Shown here one piece after another: positions 46,980 through 59,394 of a stretch of DNA of 64,000 nt (position 1 is the first letter of the stretch; each line of letters starts with the position of its first letter). The notes beneath the pieces are model-generated. The model searched no databases. It was not told the DNA's origin and worked only from the letters and a program-made list of their open reading frames with translations. Location: NCBI GenBank assembly GCA_045837725.1, contig JBEWZL010000076.1, forward strand, positions 124,001 through 188,000, in the 5' to 3' direction. The stretch is from Vermamoeba vermiformis (taxonomy: Eukaryota; Tubulinea; Echinamoebida). Both the position numbers and the translations under genes were made by a program.

Positions 46980-49277
46980 TTAATCTTGGTCGGATCGGAC
47001 TGAAGAAGCATTACCAGATGAGTAAGACGTCGTATGACGATGACCAGTGAACTGAAGCTGCGAACCATTTTGAGATCCGTTTGACTTCGTCCTCGACATA
47101 TCCGTTGAAGTGCCGTAATACGAGCAAATCGAGCGCGGTTCGTGGATCGCGAGGATCTGCATGAGACTCACAAACGTTATGCCAAAGAAGCATGCGAACC
47201 ATACTCCAAAGTAGCCCCATGGTATCCAGAAGGTATCAGTCAAGCCTCCAATCGTTACAGAAACGAGCCAGATCACAACTCCGGCAATAAGGGAGTAAAT
47301 GAACTTGGAGGTCTAAATGAAGTATAAGTATTTCGAAGAGAATGGTAATGACGTATATATTATAATAAAGACTTCTCTTAACGAATTTAAAGAAAATAAG
47401 AATTCACATCCGTTGTTTTGTAACGGACGAGTACGTAAACAAGCGAATCAGCTCCACTTACTCTGGTAAGCCTCTTGACTCTATTAGATGCCATTAACTC
47501 CTTCGAGGCCTTTTGCATCAGCTTAGTTAAGCGCAGCCCAGTAATCGAATAAAAGATGCAGCAAGCTCCAGCGATGATAATGTAGCAGACTCCCATAACA
47601 AGTCTGAACGTGTTAAGATTGAGTCCAAGTGCGCGCAGTAGACTAGCTACGAGCTCTAGGGCCAAGATAACCGCAAAAATGCACCAGAAGGGTATTCTTA
47701 GGCGCGATAAGAAGCAATTGATTTTCATCGAGGTCTTCGTCATTAACTCGTGCCTAAAATATTTGACATTATATATTGTAGGTAACAGGATCAAACTTAA
47801 TTCTATTTAAAGCAATTCAATTCATGCTATTCATTCCGTGGCACGTTAACCAAATTAGGAAATGCCTAAATTCGACGCTCTGACTTACCAATAAAAGCTA
47901 ACCAGCAACAAGTTGATGATAACAAAAGGCCAACTTGTCGTAAAGAGCATTTGACTCGCAATGTACGGCAGAACTGCGCGAGATTGGAGCGGATCTACGG
48001 CACTGGCCACAAAACGGACTAAGAAAGAAAATTGGGAGTTAACTCGTATTACTATAATGACACTATATAGATGACATACTTGTATTCGCAACGATCTCCA
48101 TAATAAGGATCGTTTGCGGGATCGATTCTTGACAACCTTTTACTCGCACAAACATGACCAGTTTGTACGCAGCAAGTACGATGCATGTTGCAGTGAATGC
48201 AGACATGAATACTGAATAGAATATCATCGCCCCCGACAACATGGACGCATCCCAAGGATTGACATCTGGAAGTCGAGATTAAAATCTTAATCGAAAGAGT
48301 TTCATGTAAGATAAAAGACATATTCGTGACTCTAATACATGATATTATAACATTACGTACCAGTAGAAGTAATTCTAACGGTTACGTTTCGACGTTCTTC
48401 TTCGATCCATTTTTCTAACAGGTCGTACGTTGGTTGAGATACAATTACAGTTGGCAACAGTACGTCAAAATATGTCTCAAGACCGCGGACATAATTATAT
48501 AGGCCCGGAATGTCCACTACAAAGAAAAGTAAGCTCAGATCGAAAAAGCTGTCAAACTCGATCCAATTGAAATTCCATTTTTGGCAATAACCGGCCGCAC
48601 GCGCGGCCCGTTAATATCAAATACTGTAATAATTTTATGATTTTTACTTACGCGGCGAATGTCCCGTCGCCACCGCAACTCCTGCCGCTTTTCGATTTAC
48701 CAGTTCTGCTATTCGTGAATATTCTTGATCTTCCAGTCGCATCAATACTATTCTATTTAATATAAAATTAGCATTAAATACTAATTATTGGCATTTACGA
48801 ACTTTTGTTCGACATCTGTGTCGTTTATAGACCCCAGCTCCGCAACGACATCGAAAACCCATTCTTCGGGACCAAACCATATTAATCGCGGTGTATTAAA
48901 GGTCTGTAGGATAAACAAATTAGACGTGGGGTTCAAGCGTCAAAAAAAATCTTCGTCACAAACCAGGATGCACATCCAAGATCGTTCGAAAACAAATCTG
49001 AAATACGTATTTAATGTAATTTGCATAAAATACCAAAAATGAGCATATGATAATAACTTGAAATGAACTACACTTACAGTGACTAGATCCTCAGGCGCCA
49101 ATACTTCCATCGACTGAGCTGAACTGAACAGCAAGCCTGAAGAATATATATTTGTCAATATTTACATAAATATACAATGCGTATAATCAGATTCGAAGTT
49201 GTTCCAATATGATTCAATAACGTACACATGTAACTTAACATTAGGACGCATCCAGTCCACCGCACTTGCTCTTTCAT
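46980..49277 (-). CDS. PA-like ectodomain / seven-helix membrane protein, copy E (inverted)
   Basis: Fifth paralogue, on the opposite strand about 17.5 kb from copy D, with the same nine-exon plan. Signal peptide from MKEQVRWTGCVLMLSYMC, then LLFSSAQSMEVLAPEDLVT. Ectodomain FNTPRLIWFGPEEWVFDVVA, IVLMRLEDQEYSRIAELVNR, LPTVIVSQPTYDLLEKWIEE and RRNVTVRITSTG. Membrane part AMIFYSVFMSAFTATCIVLA, VKGCQESIPQTILIMEI, AVDPLQSR, IPFWCIFAVILALELVASLL, FGVWFACFFGITFVSLMQIL. Tail Ser/Thr/Asn/Gln-rich (SRTKSNGSQNGSQLQFTG). It resembles C and D most in the membrane exons (KTSMKIN at the same place). Confidence 0.87.
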
Positions 49278-49784
49278 TTGTGTAAATCTCTTGGCCTTTA
49301 GTGCGCTGCGTTTAAAATAGTCGCCAATATTGGACGACAGTCGCACACGGAGGAAAAACATTTCACACGATGTGCACCGGTGTGTCACAAGTCGGGAGAA
49401 TCAACGCGATTTCCCTTACATAAATCTAACCCTAATTAACGCTAATTAATACGTGTATAAATGCAACATGACCCTTTTGATATCAAAGTCGAATCTCTGT
49501 TGGGCTCGAACGTCAATACGCGCACTATTTTTGGCACACGCCCGAGCAAACCCTATTTCTGTCCTCGCAGAGTTTATTCGGCCAAAAGCGTCAAACTGAT
49601 TTAGTCGGGATATTTTACTTACTTATCTTAATAATAGACTGAGTATTAAGCTGTCTATGGCCAAGGACTCCAGTTGCGAGTAAACATCCCATCAGATCCC
49701 AATTCCTCACGCCGTAGTTGCATTTAAATAGTCTAAGATTAACAAACCTAGCGTATAAAGTTAATAGATTGAATTTGTCGAGCA
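49278..49784. other. Intergenic, no gene seen
   Basis: Upstream of copy E. It contains ctaaccctaatta, a weak telomere-like string, near 49427. Nothing else. Confidence 0.45.
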
Positions 49785-50270
49785 CTACAAAGGTGCGAAT
49801 CCGACAAAATTTTGTGGCTTACTTTTTACTACGGTAGGACCTATTCCATTAGCAACTATTAACGTTGTTATATTCCCATTAACGATATGATTTTTGTGCA
49901 ATAAGGTGTTGAACACGTGTCCATCTCCTCTGAATTCGTGTAGAGGCAGTATAGCGCCAAGTAATTGATACCTAAAATTTGCCATTTTTTTCAATTCATA
50001 AATTGCCGTCGCTACTCGCTTGATATTCGACTTCCTAAAATTTAAATAATTTAGCAAATATTTTCCTTGGCGCGTTTTTTTGAAATCATCTTTCATACGC
50101 AAGAAAGAAACAAATAAATAATGTTCAGAATAATATAATAGCAATTTTACCTATTTGTCGAAGACTTGATGGTGGGATAGTTGGTTTCGTCGATCCCGCA
50201 TTACTCGTGTACGAGTGAGGCCGCAGTTCATTGTGGTGAGCATGCACTCGATCTTCTTTCGTGTAGGGAG
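49785..50270 (-). CDS. Possible gene of unknown function, 5' part unresolved
   Basis: The best-supported part is the frame from about 50099 down to 49785, containing QGKYLLNYLNFRKSNIKRVA, MANFRYQLLGAILPLHEFRG and FNTLLHKNHIVNGNITTLIV, ending QNFVGFAPL. An upstream exon (APPYTKEDRVHAHHNELRPH, about 50270-50150) joins through a GT-AG intron with a weak acceptor. I do not recognise the family, and all three minus frames plus one plus frame are open further upstream, so the gene model is uncertain. It could also be a decayed gene. Confidence 0.35.
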
Positions 50271-51084
50271 GTGCCTAATAATTTTATTGGTCGCTTTTTG
50301 ACCAATGGCGTAATAGTCTTTAATCCAAAAATGGAAGGGCATCTGTCTCTAGGGGCAAATCGAGGTCCTTGCCGTGCACTGTGTATTCTAATGTTTATTC
50401 TTCTGCCTCCCGCAAACGGCAGCACAAAATAGTGCTTTTGAACGATTTGAGCTTCGATCTGGATAAAACAAACACAGCGTTGTTGCAGAAGATTCAATTG
50501 CCTAAATGTGGTCGACCTATAAGCTTGAACGAGATTTCGCCATCAAATGCATACAGTCTGCACTTCAATCGCGGAAAAGAGCCCCGCAAGATCTGATCCG
50601 TGTGGATCTGCCCAGCGCCAAAGAGCGCCAAAGGGCCTCTACGGAAACCTTGTGTTTTGGTATGGTATTCCCTCTAGAATATGCGAGATCCATGACTACA
50701 CTCTACTACATTCGCAGATCAACACGGATTTACCATCTCTGAAATTCCTATCTACTTAGCCGAAAAACCCCAACAAGGGACCCGAAGTCAATATTCAATA
50801 AAGTGAGTTTCACGTGCTTGCTGAATTAAAACTACACTACAAACAAAGTTTCTATAATTTCCAAACGGACCAATAAAAATGAATCACAATAAAACGACCA
50901 AGTAGGGTAAAATAGCCAATAGGAGCGTTCGCTCGCACCCTATCTTTCGTGTCCGTTACATGACTTCCTCAACTTCGCCGTTTTTATCTTTACAGTAGTA
51001 GTGAAAATACTGTTCGTTTGCGTGACGTTGCAGAGTTTTTTTAGTAACGAGAAACACCAGCCTTATTTATATATTATAGATTTA
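50271..51084. other. ORF-dense segment, coding status unclear
   Basis: Several overlapping frames of 60-90 codons on both strands between 50181 and 50760, e.g. minus RRINIRIHSARQGPRFAPRD and plus LLNDLSFDLDKTNTALLQKI. None has a recognisable domain or clear splice context. The right end is the promoter of the nucleoside hydrolase gene and may hold a 5' untranslated intron ending at tattatag before 51081. Confidence 0.3.
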
Positions 51085-52976
51085 ATGGGTAACGGTAACG
51101 CCAAACAAGCTGAAGCAGCGAACGAGGACGTGCACAATCAGATTCGCAAAAAGAAACCGAGCTACCAGGAAGAACCCGAAGATTATCCAACTGCATCGAC
51201 AAACTATAAATATAAAGATGTTAGAATGCCTTACAGAACTGAAGTTCTCGAAATAAGCGAGGTAAAATCAAATAAAATGGTGTAATTTTTCTTTAATTAT
51301 TAAACGTCAAAAATATTGATGCTGAAATTAATTAAAAATAGGAGGAAGAAAAAATAATTAGAAATTGGCTCGAGTTATCAAAACAAAATCGCGACACGCA
51401 AGTTGTCCCACCAGTTCCAGCTTGGAACGCTCAAAATCCAACTAAAACTAAAATCATATTCGATACAGGTAATTAATAAGAGTAATTAATGCTATGATTT
51501 AGTAAACCGTTTCATTTTTAGATATTGGAACGGATGTCGACGATTCCTTAGCCTTGTTAATGTTACTACATTGTCCTGAGACGGATTTCGAGCTCCTTGG
51601 AATTACTACGGTATTGTATACTCTAAATTTACTTTAAATCCTTTAGCTGAATCGTTCTTGTTAACCGATCTGAAATTTCTGCTTTTTTTTTAGGCGTACG
51701 GCCATACTTATCTCCGAGCGAAGATCACCGAGATGATTATAGAAGGATTTAAACGAGGACCTAACGCGCAGAAAAATATTCTGGGGCCAGACTTTGAAGT
51801 CATCGCCGGTGATGGAATTCCGTTGGGCACTCATCGCCCGATTTGGCACACTGGCTTCGAAGGCGCAGGTCTATATGAAGATATTAAAGACATTGACGAG
51901 GTAGGCCCACGGCAGCTGCTAATATTTAATGCGGAAATTTCGTCCAAAAAAATAACGAACGTTTAGGTCGTAGCGAAATCGAAGAAATATAATGCAGAAA
52001 CAACTCACAAAGCGGCTAAATTTATCGTAGAGCAAGTGAATAAGTATCCTGGTGAGGTAGTAGTGCTGAGTCTAGGCGCTATGACCAATGTAGCGACTGC
52101 GCTTAACCTGGATCCGACTCTCGTTACAAAAATTAAAGTAAGCCGTCCTAACGTACTCTTTCAGTACGCATAATACATCATTTATTCATCTTCTATTTAA
52201 ATAATAATCTATAATTTCTTAGCAAGTGGTATTTATGGGCATGGGCAATCGAATGAAAGCTGAACAAGCCAAGACATTTGAATGGACCTCACCCGAAGAA
52301 CCGATCGCGCCTGAAAAAGTGTTCTATTATTATCCTAATCACAATATATCGAGCGACACGTTGGGTTGCGCGCAAGTGTTCAGATCCGGTGTCAAAATTA
52401 CTGTCGTTAATGATACTGTCACCAACAAGCTTTGGTTTGAAGGACCTGCTTGTGATGAGCTTAGATATGTAAGTATAATCTATTTTTATGGGTCCAGTGT
52501 TGAAGAAACGGATCTGACCTTAGAATTTCCTAATTAGGCAACTGAACCTGCCGAAGCAGAAGTCGTAGGCAAGCTTTTATTTGTATGGCTCCATTATCGT
52601 AGCAGTATATTTTATCGCGACGTTAATGGTACTTGCCCACACGATCCGCTCACAACTGCAGAGGCACTTTATCCAGGTACGATGCACACGCGAAGCTACA
52701 ATAGGAACGTAATATTAATTTCTTAGAACGATTTGTCGAGTACGTACAAGGTCATCTAATGATCCACGAATGGGCTGGATTTCCAACGTTTGGTAAGTTC
52801 GGCAAACGTAATTAAACGGATCGCGTACTGACCTTGTTTTGAAAGTTGTGGATCCGTTAGGCCCTCATAGAATAGGTGTAGGCATTAAACGCGACGAATT
52901 TTTAGAGTTTTTAGCGGAGAAGTTGAGGCCTACTGCTTTTAAACCAAAACCAGAGAAGAAAAACAACGAGGAATAG
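51085..52976 (+). CDS. Inosine-uridine preferring nucleoside hydrolase family protein
   Basis: Hydrolyses the N-glycosidic bond of ribonucleosides (family function), supporting nucleoside salvage. About nine exons, about 450 residues. Start MGNGNAKQAEAANEDVHNQI: Gly2 with a small residue at position 6 fits an N-myristoylation signal. A charged ~100-residue N-terminal extension precedes the enzyme. Calcium/ribose-binding signature IIFDTDIGTDVDDSLALL, then LGITTAYGHTYLRAKI, FEVIAGDGIPLG, VVVLSLGAMTNVATALNLDP, VVFMGMGNRMKAE, then NHNISSDTLGCAQVF and the late Asp motif CPHDPLTTAEALYP. Key Asp residues are present. The tail is Lys/Glu-rich (KPKPEKKNNEE). Convergent with the AAA+ gene, 230 bp away. 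Some family members act on other substrates. Confidence 0.88.
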
Positions 52977-53206
52977 ATCCACCTTGTAGAGTAAACGACA
53001 AAATTTCGAAAACCTATACTAGTATTATTTGTTATGCGGTCAAGACGAAGTACGAGATGGCTTGACTCTTTAATGCCCGCTCTTTACTTTCTTAATAGAC
53101 TTTCATGCGTTGCTCGACGCGATCCTGTTAGTCAGGTCCGTAATTCGTTATTTATATGGATTTGTACATTTTTAGGGCTATAACACGAGGGCATTTTCTT
53201 TTTGGG

Positions 53207-56200
53207 TCAATGAGAAAAGTTTACCTTGAAAAGGTTTTTGTAACGTTGGATCGACTGCGTAGTAATCGAGGGAATGAATGAAGACAACACCTTTTCAAAG
53301 GATGATGCTTGTATAGCCTATTGAAATGCTAGATGAGACTATGGCCGCTCAAAAAATCTTATTCGATCTGGATGTTACCTGACAATTTGGATCTGCTTGT
53401 ATTGCCTCCAAGCCAGCTTTCATGCATACACTATCTATATCCGCACCGGTACAGTTCTGCGTCATATTTACAAGCCTCTCAACAAACTTGTCGCTTCGTA
53501 CTTCATCGCTGACTTTCATCGTTTTGAAGTGCGCCAAAAATATTGCCTTTCGAGCCTCCTAAATTTAATATTAGCAACAATACTACCAGAAACATTATGC
53601 TATATTACGTTGTCTGGAGGCGGCACGTAAACTAATCGTTCAAATCGGCCAGGTCTCAAAAAACTTTTGTCGATGTATTCGGGGAAATTTGTAGCGGCAA
53701 TTACAATGACTGAAGGCACTGAAGAGTCTTTATCTGCGTGTAAATTATCGAGTTCTAATGAGAGTTGTGCGATTAACTGTAACGAAAACCCTGGTTAGCA
53801 ATTGCTTCGTGACTAGTCGATCGACCGCATCTGCATCCGCTTACGTTTTTTCCGAAAGTTCCAGCAGAATCTCTGTTACTAAACAAAGCTTCTATTTCAT
53901 CAAAGAATATGACCGAAGGACTCGCCCGCTTTGCGACTCTGAATATTTCGGCGATTGTTTTCTCTGACTCACCAACCTAGACCATTGTGTTGTTAATAAG
54001 CTTATTTTAATTATATTATGTAAATAGCTAATCTTACCTCCGATTTGACAATTTCAGAAATATTTACAGAAATGAAGTTCGTTGCCGACTGCGAGGCCAC
54101 GCACTTAGCCAACATTGTCTTGCCGGTACCAGGCGGCCCATAGCTTCATATAGAGTTAATATAGCTCAATTATTATGGACTAGAAGCTTACAGTAATATT
54201 CCGCGGACCGGATCTATGCCTAATTGTTTGAACGATGCGGAGTGTTGGTAGATCCAAACAGTCATTTGCTGAAGTTGTTTCTAAGAAATCAAAGAGTTAG
54301 CATACCTATACTCTATTATATACAATTTTAATTATACCTTAATATCTTCGAGTCCACCAATGTCGTCCCAAGTTACATCAGGCACTTGAGGGCTGACTTG
54401 TTGGACCGATTGAGGCTTCACAGAACGCTTTGCCAATTCGATATCATCTATTAATATATTGACCTCGCCTATTATAACGAATATTAATATATGTTATTTC
54501 ATATTGATTATTACGGACCTTCCTGGCGGTTATCGTAATGACTGGTGATGAAGCGTTCCAACGCAACACGTTTGGCAAATGAGGCCAGAGTAACTAAATC
54601 TGAGCCTGAATAGCCAAACAGAGACCTACTAAGGGACGACAGTATTGTCTCTTTTTCATCAGTGGTCGCGTGCGGGCTTCGTTTGATCGACAACCCTTCA
54701 AAATTTTGCAACAAGATCTCCTTTCGTTGACTTTCAGTCGGTACACTCAACGCGATTTCACTCTGAAAACACACATTAGTAATCTACTAAAGACTATGTA
54801 ATATGATTGCACGTACTTCGAAGCACTTTCGAACGGTGATGTCGAGTGATTCAATTCGGCTCGTTATTCCAATCACAAGCACTTGTACTTTGAAGTTGAT
54901 GGATTGCATCTCGTGCGTGAATTGGTTCAAAAACTGTTTGGCACTATCTAACGTCGAAAACTTGTCGTCTTCAGTCAGCAACACATCGATGTCGTCAAAC
55001 AGCACTTGGATGTGGATGTGGTTCAGTTAGTCAAGTCTTATGTGCCTTATAATACTTACATATCGCTGGCTGGCGTTTAATAGCACGTTCAAACATGATT
55101 TTCATCGCTCCAACACTGCTTTGCTCCGTGTACAAAGCGAGCAAACTGACCGAATCCACTGAAATTACCTGATCATATTGTCTATTAGTAAATATTATAA
55201 CAAAATAATTATAATGTACTTACTTCTATGCCGGCATCTACAGCCAAATTCTTAACAAGAGAGCTTTTTCCAACACCACTAGGTCCGTGGATCAAGATCT
55301 TTTGCGCGGGTTTCATTTCCCAGTGCGGGATGCTTAGCGTCAAATTGAACGCTATAGACAGCGCCAAACTATCATAAGGTGCATTTAATACCTCCATAAA
55401 TAAGCTATTTTAAATATAAAATAATAATAAAGGTATCGTACGTACCTCTCTACGGTATTGCGATCGTAAGTTTTGAACTTGTCGAAGTTAATCTTGTTAG
55501 CGCGCTGCGTGGGCAAAGGAGCTCCATAAGGCTTGATAATGATCTTGGTATTCTCAGTAATAAGGCCATATGACTCCCACTTGAGTTCTGAAGGACGAAA
55601 GTTAAGATCCGTATCAACGATTGGCTAGCCGTTACCCTCAACATGCTCGCTATGATCTTCGTTATAAATGTGACCGTTGTCTCCTTTTGAACAATAGCAC
55701 TTGTATTTGCGATCAAACCCATCGCGGTGACGCAACTGAACGACGGATTCATTGGAGACGGCCAGATCTTCAAGCTGCTTGACGCAATATAATGAAGAAG
55801 GGTATGAAAACTCTTTGGCTGGATTGTCATCGACGAGATATAAATACAGCACGTCCCAGCTCTTGAGGAAATGAAGGGGTGCTAATTCGAACTGGATCTG
55901 CAACAGAGTATTTTTGAAATTAATATCGTACATTGATATAATAGATAATATGCATTATCTGCGTATTTATGATAACAATTACCTTTTGGCCCTCTTCTAA
56001 ATTGAAAAATCGAAGGGTGGATCCCGAGAAGTAGAGAGGGATAGCTTCTTTCTTCTTATTTTCGGTAGTATGAATTTTAAATGAATATGTTTCTAATGTT
56101 TCATCACTCGATAACAAAAACAGCGTCCTGGATGGTCCTGTAGATCCAATTAATTTCTCAAACAAATTGCAAAATTGTTTAAATAATAAATTTTGGCGGC

Positions 56201-56503
56201 ATTATAGCACTAGAATTCATATCTAATAAGAATATCGTGGTTGGATACTTGCCTTCGTTAATTAAGCGGATGAAGTAGATCTGATCGTCCTCAATTAATG
56301 TCTTATAATCGGCAAAGGAGGCTACAACGAAGTTTCCCTCTCCGTAATTATTGAACGAATAGGAACTCTTGCACACCAACCCTTGCATGGTCTCTAGATC
56401 CTCAGTAAAAAAAATACCGCTCAAGTTTCAAGCTTGACATGAACAGACTCGTAAGCTTCGGCTGAGAACGAGTTATTAATCGTGTATTAACGGTCATCTG
56501 CAT
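53207..56503 (-). CDS. Type II AAA+ ATPase (Pex6/AFG2-like), one-base shift near N-terminus
   Basis: Two-ring AAA+ unfoldase. N-domain from [21 protein letters not shown]1 with Walker [10 protein letters not shown] and Walker [13 protein letters not shown]2 with [15 protein letters not shown], Walker [14 protein letters not shown], Walker [26 protein letters not shown] and the arginine-finger string [17 protein letters not shown]-terminus [21 protein letters not shown]1 lacks the RPGRFD pair (it reads [19 protein letters not shown]), as in Pex6-type proteins, but AFG2/SPATA5 cannot be excluded. The last exon needs acceptor ttcaatag before AIQASSFEK. The first exon reads LERYFF and then [10 protein letters not shown] in another frame; removing one base of an A8 run (56407-56414 on +) joins them, suggesting an assembly indel. 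Divergent from CCT4. Confidence 0.8.
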
Positions 56504-56764
56504 TTAAAGTACCGAAGGAACGAGATTTGGAATGAAGATCGAATCTGCCTTGATTTTCATTCTGCCTCGTGCCTTTCGGTTGGTACGTTGCTCATGAGTG
56601 TAATAATATGCATTGAGCTTATTCAAATTGTTCTTTAAATTCCAGAGTGGTGTGCTGTCCGTTTGTCTTATTTTTGATCTGCAGACGATACCACAGCTCG
56701 ATCAGCTTTAACAACAACAGCTTACATTAAGACCTTAGTTCTATAACAACAGTATATATACACA
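56504..56764. promoter_or_regulatory. Short divergent promoter (AAA+ ATPase / CCT4)
   Basis: Only 261 bp separate the two start codons. No motif recognised; promoter role is inferred from layout. Confidence 0.45.
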
Positions 56765-59053
56765 ATGGCTTCAAGCGCTAAACAATCATCTGCTAGACGT
56801 GTTGGCGAGACTCTTTCTAGAATGGAGAGTGCCAAGCAACACGACGTCCGCACATCAAATATTTTGGCTGGTAAAGGTTAGTATTATACTGTATTAACAA
56901 ATATACGATTATTAATTTTTTAGGGAATTATTGAAGCAAATAATTAATTTTTGAAAATTATTCGTATCCAGATACATTCTCTAAATTAATATTTATCATC
57001 GTATAGCTATTGCCGATACTATTAGAACTAGCTTGGGTCCTCGTGGTATGGATAAAATGGTATGGAAGACAAATTATAGTCGATCTGGCAAATCAGATTC
57101 AACGCTACTTTCACCTTGAAGGCTCAATTTGCTATAATAATTATCAAAAATGAACCCACCACTATTTTGCAAATAATATAGACGTTATTCTGATATCTTA
57201 ACTAATTATTTTGTTGGATGTAACAGATCACCAACAGCGGAGGCGAAGTTGTTATTACAAACGACGGTGCCACAATTTTGAAACAGATGGAAGTCACTCA
57301 CCCTGCAGCTAAGATGGTAAGCAAATGCAATTAAATCGATACGCGATCTACCTTCAGACAACTCAAACAATATTGTAGTTGGTTGATTTGGCTCACGCTC
57401 AAGACGTTGAAGCTGGAGACGGTACAACAACTGTTACTGTCTTGGCTGGATCTTTCCTGAACGCTTGCCAGACCTTGTTGGAGAAGAACATTCACCCCAC
57501 TATCATCGCCAACAGTTTTTACAGAGCCTCTCAATTCGTAAGTAATCTTTGCATTTATTTTTGGGCACGTGCTTGGCGTCTGTGACATGTTTTTCCACGA
57601 GTCACGTGCTTATTTCCTCATTTAGGCCGTCAACACCTTGCGACACATGGCTTTGCCCGTGAAATTGACCGACCGCGAGTCATTGTTGAACAGCGCCAAG
57701 ACCTCGTTGAACTCAAAGGTCGTCTCTCAATACTCCAGTCTCTTGGCTCCTATCGCTGTTGACGCCGTTTTGCGCGTGATTGACCCCGCCACTGCCACCA
57801 ACGTCGACTTGAACGACATTAAGGTCGTCAAGAAGTTGGGCGGTACTGTCGATGACACTACTATGATCGAGGGTCTTGTCTTCACACAAGGTGCTTCTCA
57901 CGCTGCTGGTGGTCCTGGTCGCGTCGAAAAGGCCAAGATTGGTTTGATTCAGTTCCAATTGTCTGCCCCTAAGACCAACGTAAGTACCTTTTGAATACTC
58001 AAATCTCGAACAGACACTAATCTGGTTCATTAGTTGGACAACAGCGTCGTCATCACTGATTACGCTCAAATGGACAGAGTCTTGCGTGATGAGAGACAAT
58101 ATATTTTGAACTTGTGCAAGCAAATCAAGGCTGCTGGCTGCAACGTCCTTTTGATCCAAAAATCTATCCTCCGTGACGCCGTCAACGAGTTGTCATTGCA
58201 CTTCTTGGCCAAGCTCGGCATTATGGTCATCAGAGACGTTGAAAGAGACGAAATTGAGTTCATTAGCAAGACCATTGGTGCTATTCCTATTGCTTCTATT
58301 GAGGCCTTCTCTGCTGCCAAGCTCGGTACCGCAGACTTGGTTGAAGAAGTCTCCACCAACGAGGGCAAGATCGTCAAGGTAAGCTCTTCGTGTTACTGTT
58401 ATCTTGCGTGTCACTAACGTCCCGTTGTTAGATCACTGGTGTTCCTCGTGTCGGCAAGACTGTCAGTGTGCTCGTTAGAGGTTCAAACAAATTGATGTTG
58501 GACGAAGCCGAACGATCTTTGCACGACGCTTTGGCCGTTGTTCGTTCGATTGTCAAGGAAAAGTACGTACAGCACGGTTACCAATTAAGGAAAGTTTATG
58601 ACTAACGCGATCTCCCCACAGGCACTTGATTGTCGGTGGTGGTGCTCCTGAAATCGAAGTTGCCATCCAATTGGAGAAGCACGCCAACACTTTGTCTGGT
58701 TTGGAGCCTTACTGCTTCCGTGCCTATGCTGATGCTTTGGAGGTTGTGCCTTACACTCTTGCTGAAAATGCCGGTCTGAATCCGATCAGCATCGTCACTG
58801 AACTTAGAAACAAGCACGAGAACGGCGAGAAGACTGCCGGAATTAACGTTAAGAAGGTATGTATATTCATATAACGATAGGAGTGGTCAAGCAAGTGCAC
58901 GATCTGATCTGGATGTGTTTTTAGGGAACTATTTCTGACATGGTCAAAGAAAATGTTATTCAGCCTTTGTTGGTCTCTACCAGCGCCTTCAAGTTGGCTA
59001 CCGAGACTGTTTGTATGATATTGAAGATCGACGATATCGTCAAGACCCGTTAA
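56765..59053 (+). CDS. CCT4: CCT4, TCP-1/TRiC chaperonin delta subunit
   Basis: Subunit of the cytosolic group II chaperonin that folds actin, tubulin and WD proteins. Nine exons, about 530 residues, start [20 protein letters not shown]. Family strings in order: [52 protein letters not shown] (ATP-binding), [89 protein letters not shown] and the C-terminal [18 protein letters not shown]. The delta-specific match is the C-terminal region, close to the known CCT4 form. First donor is gttagt after AGK. No defects. Confidence 0.97.
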
Positions 59054-59394
59054 GATATTTTGACGATCTTGATCTCGATCCAGAGCTTCATAGGACGAAG
59101 TCTGAGTTCTTTCATTGCTTGCCATAATACCAAAAAAATTAATAAAAGATTAAATTCCTAATTCGGTCCCGTGTGTCGTCCGGTCAAATCTTTTCACTTA
59201 ACCACAAATTGCCAACGAATTACATTTACCCTATTTATTACATGATTGATCAACACCAAAGTTGTAATTTATATATTATGAATAACCTCTCCTAGCTGCC
59301 ACTCGTTTCGAAAAGAGATTCTACGAGAGATTTTGTATCACAGCATTACCTTTAAAATACCAATACCGAATAATTTTTATTTGGTCAATCTCGC
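59054..59394. other. Intergenic, no gene seen
   Basis: Between CCT4 and the SPRY/SAM gene. It carries an AATAAA at about 59140. Nothing else seen. Confidence 0.5.
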
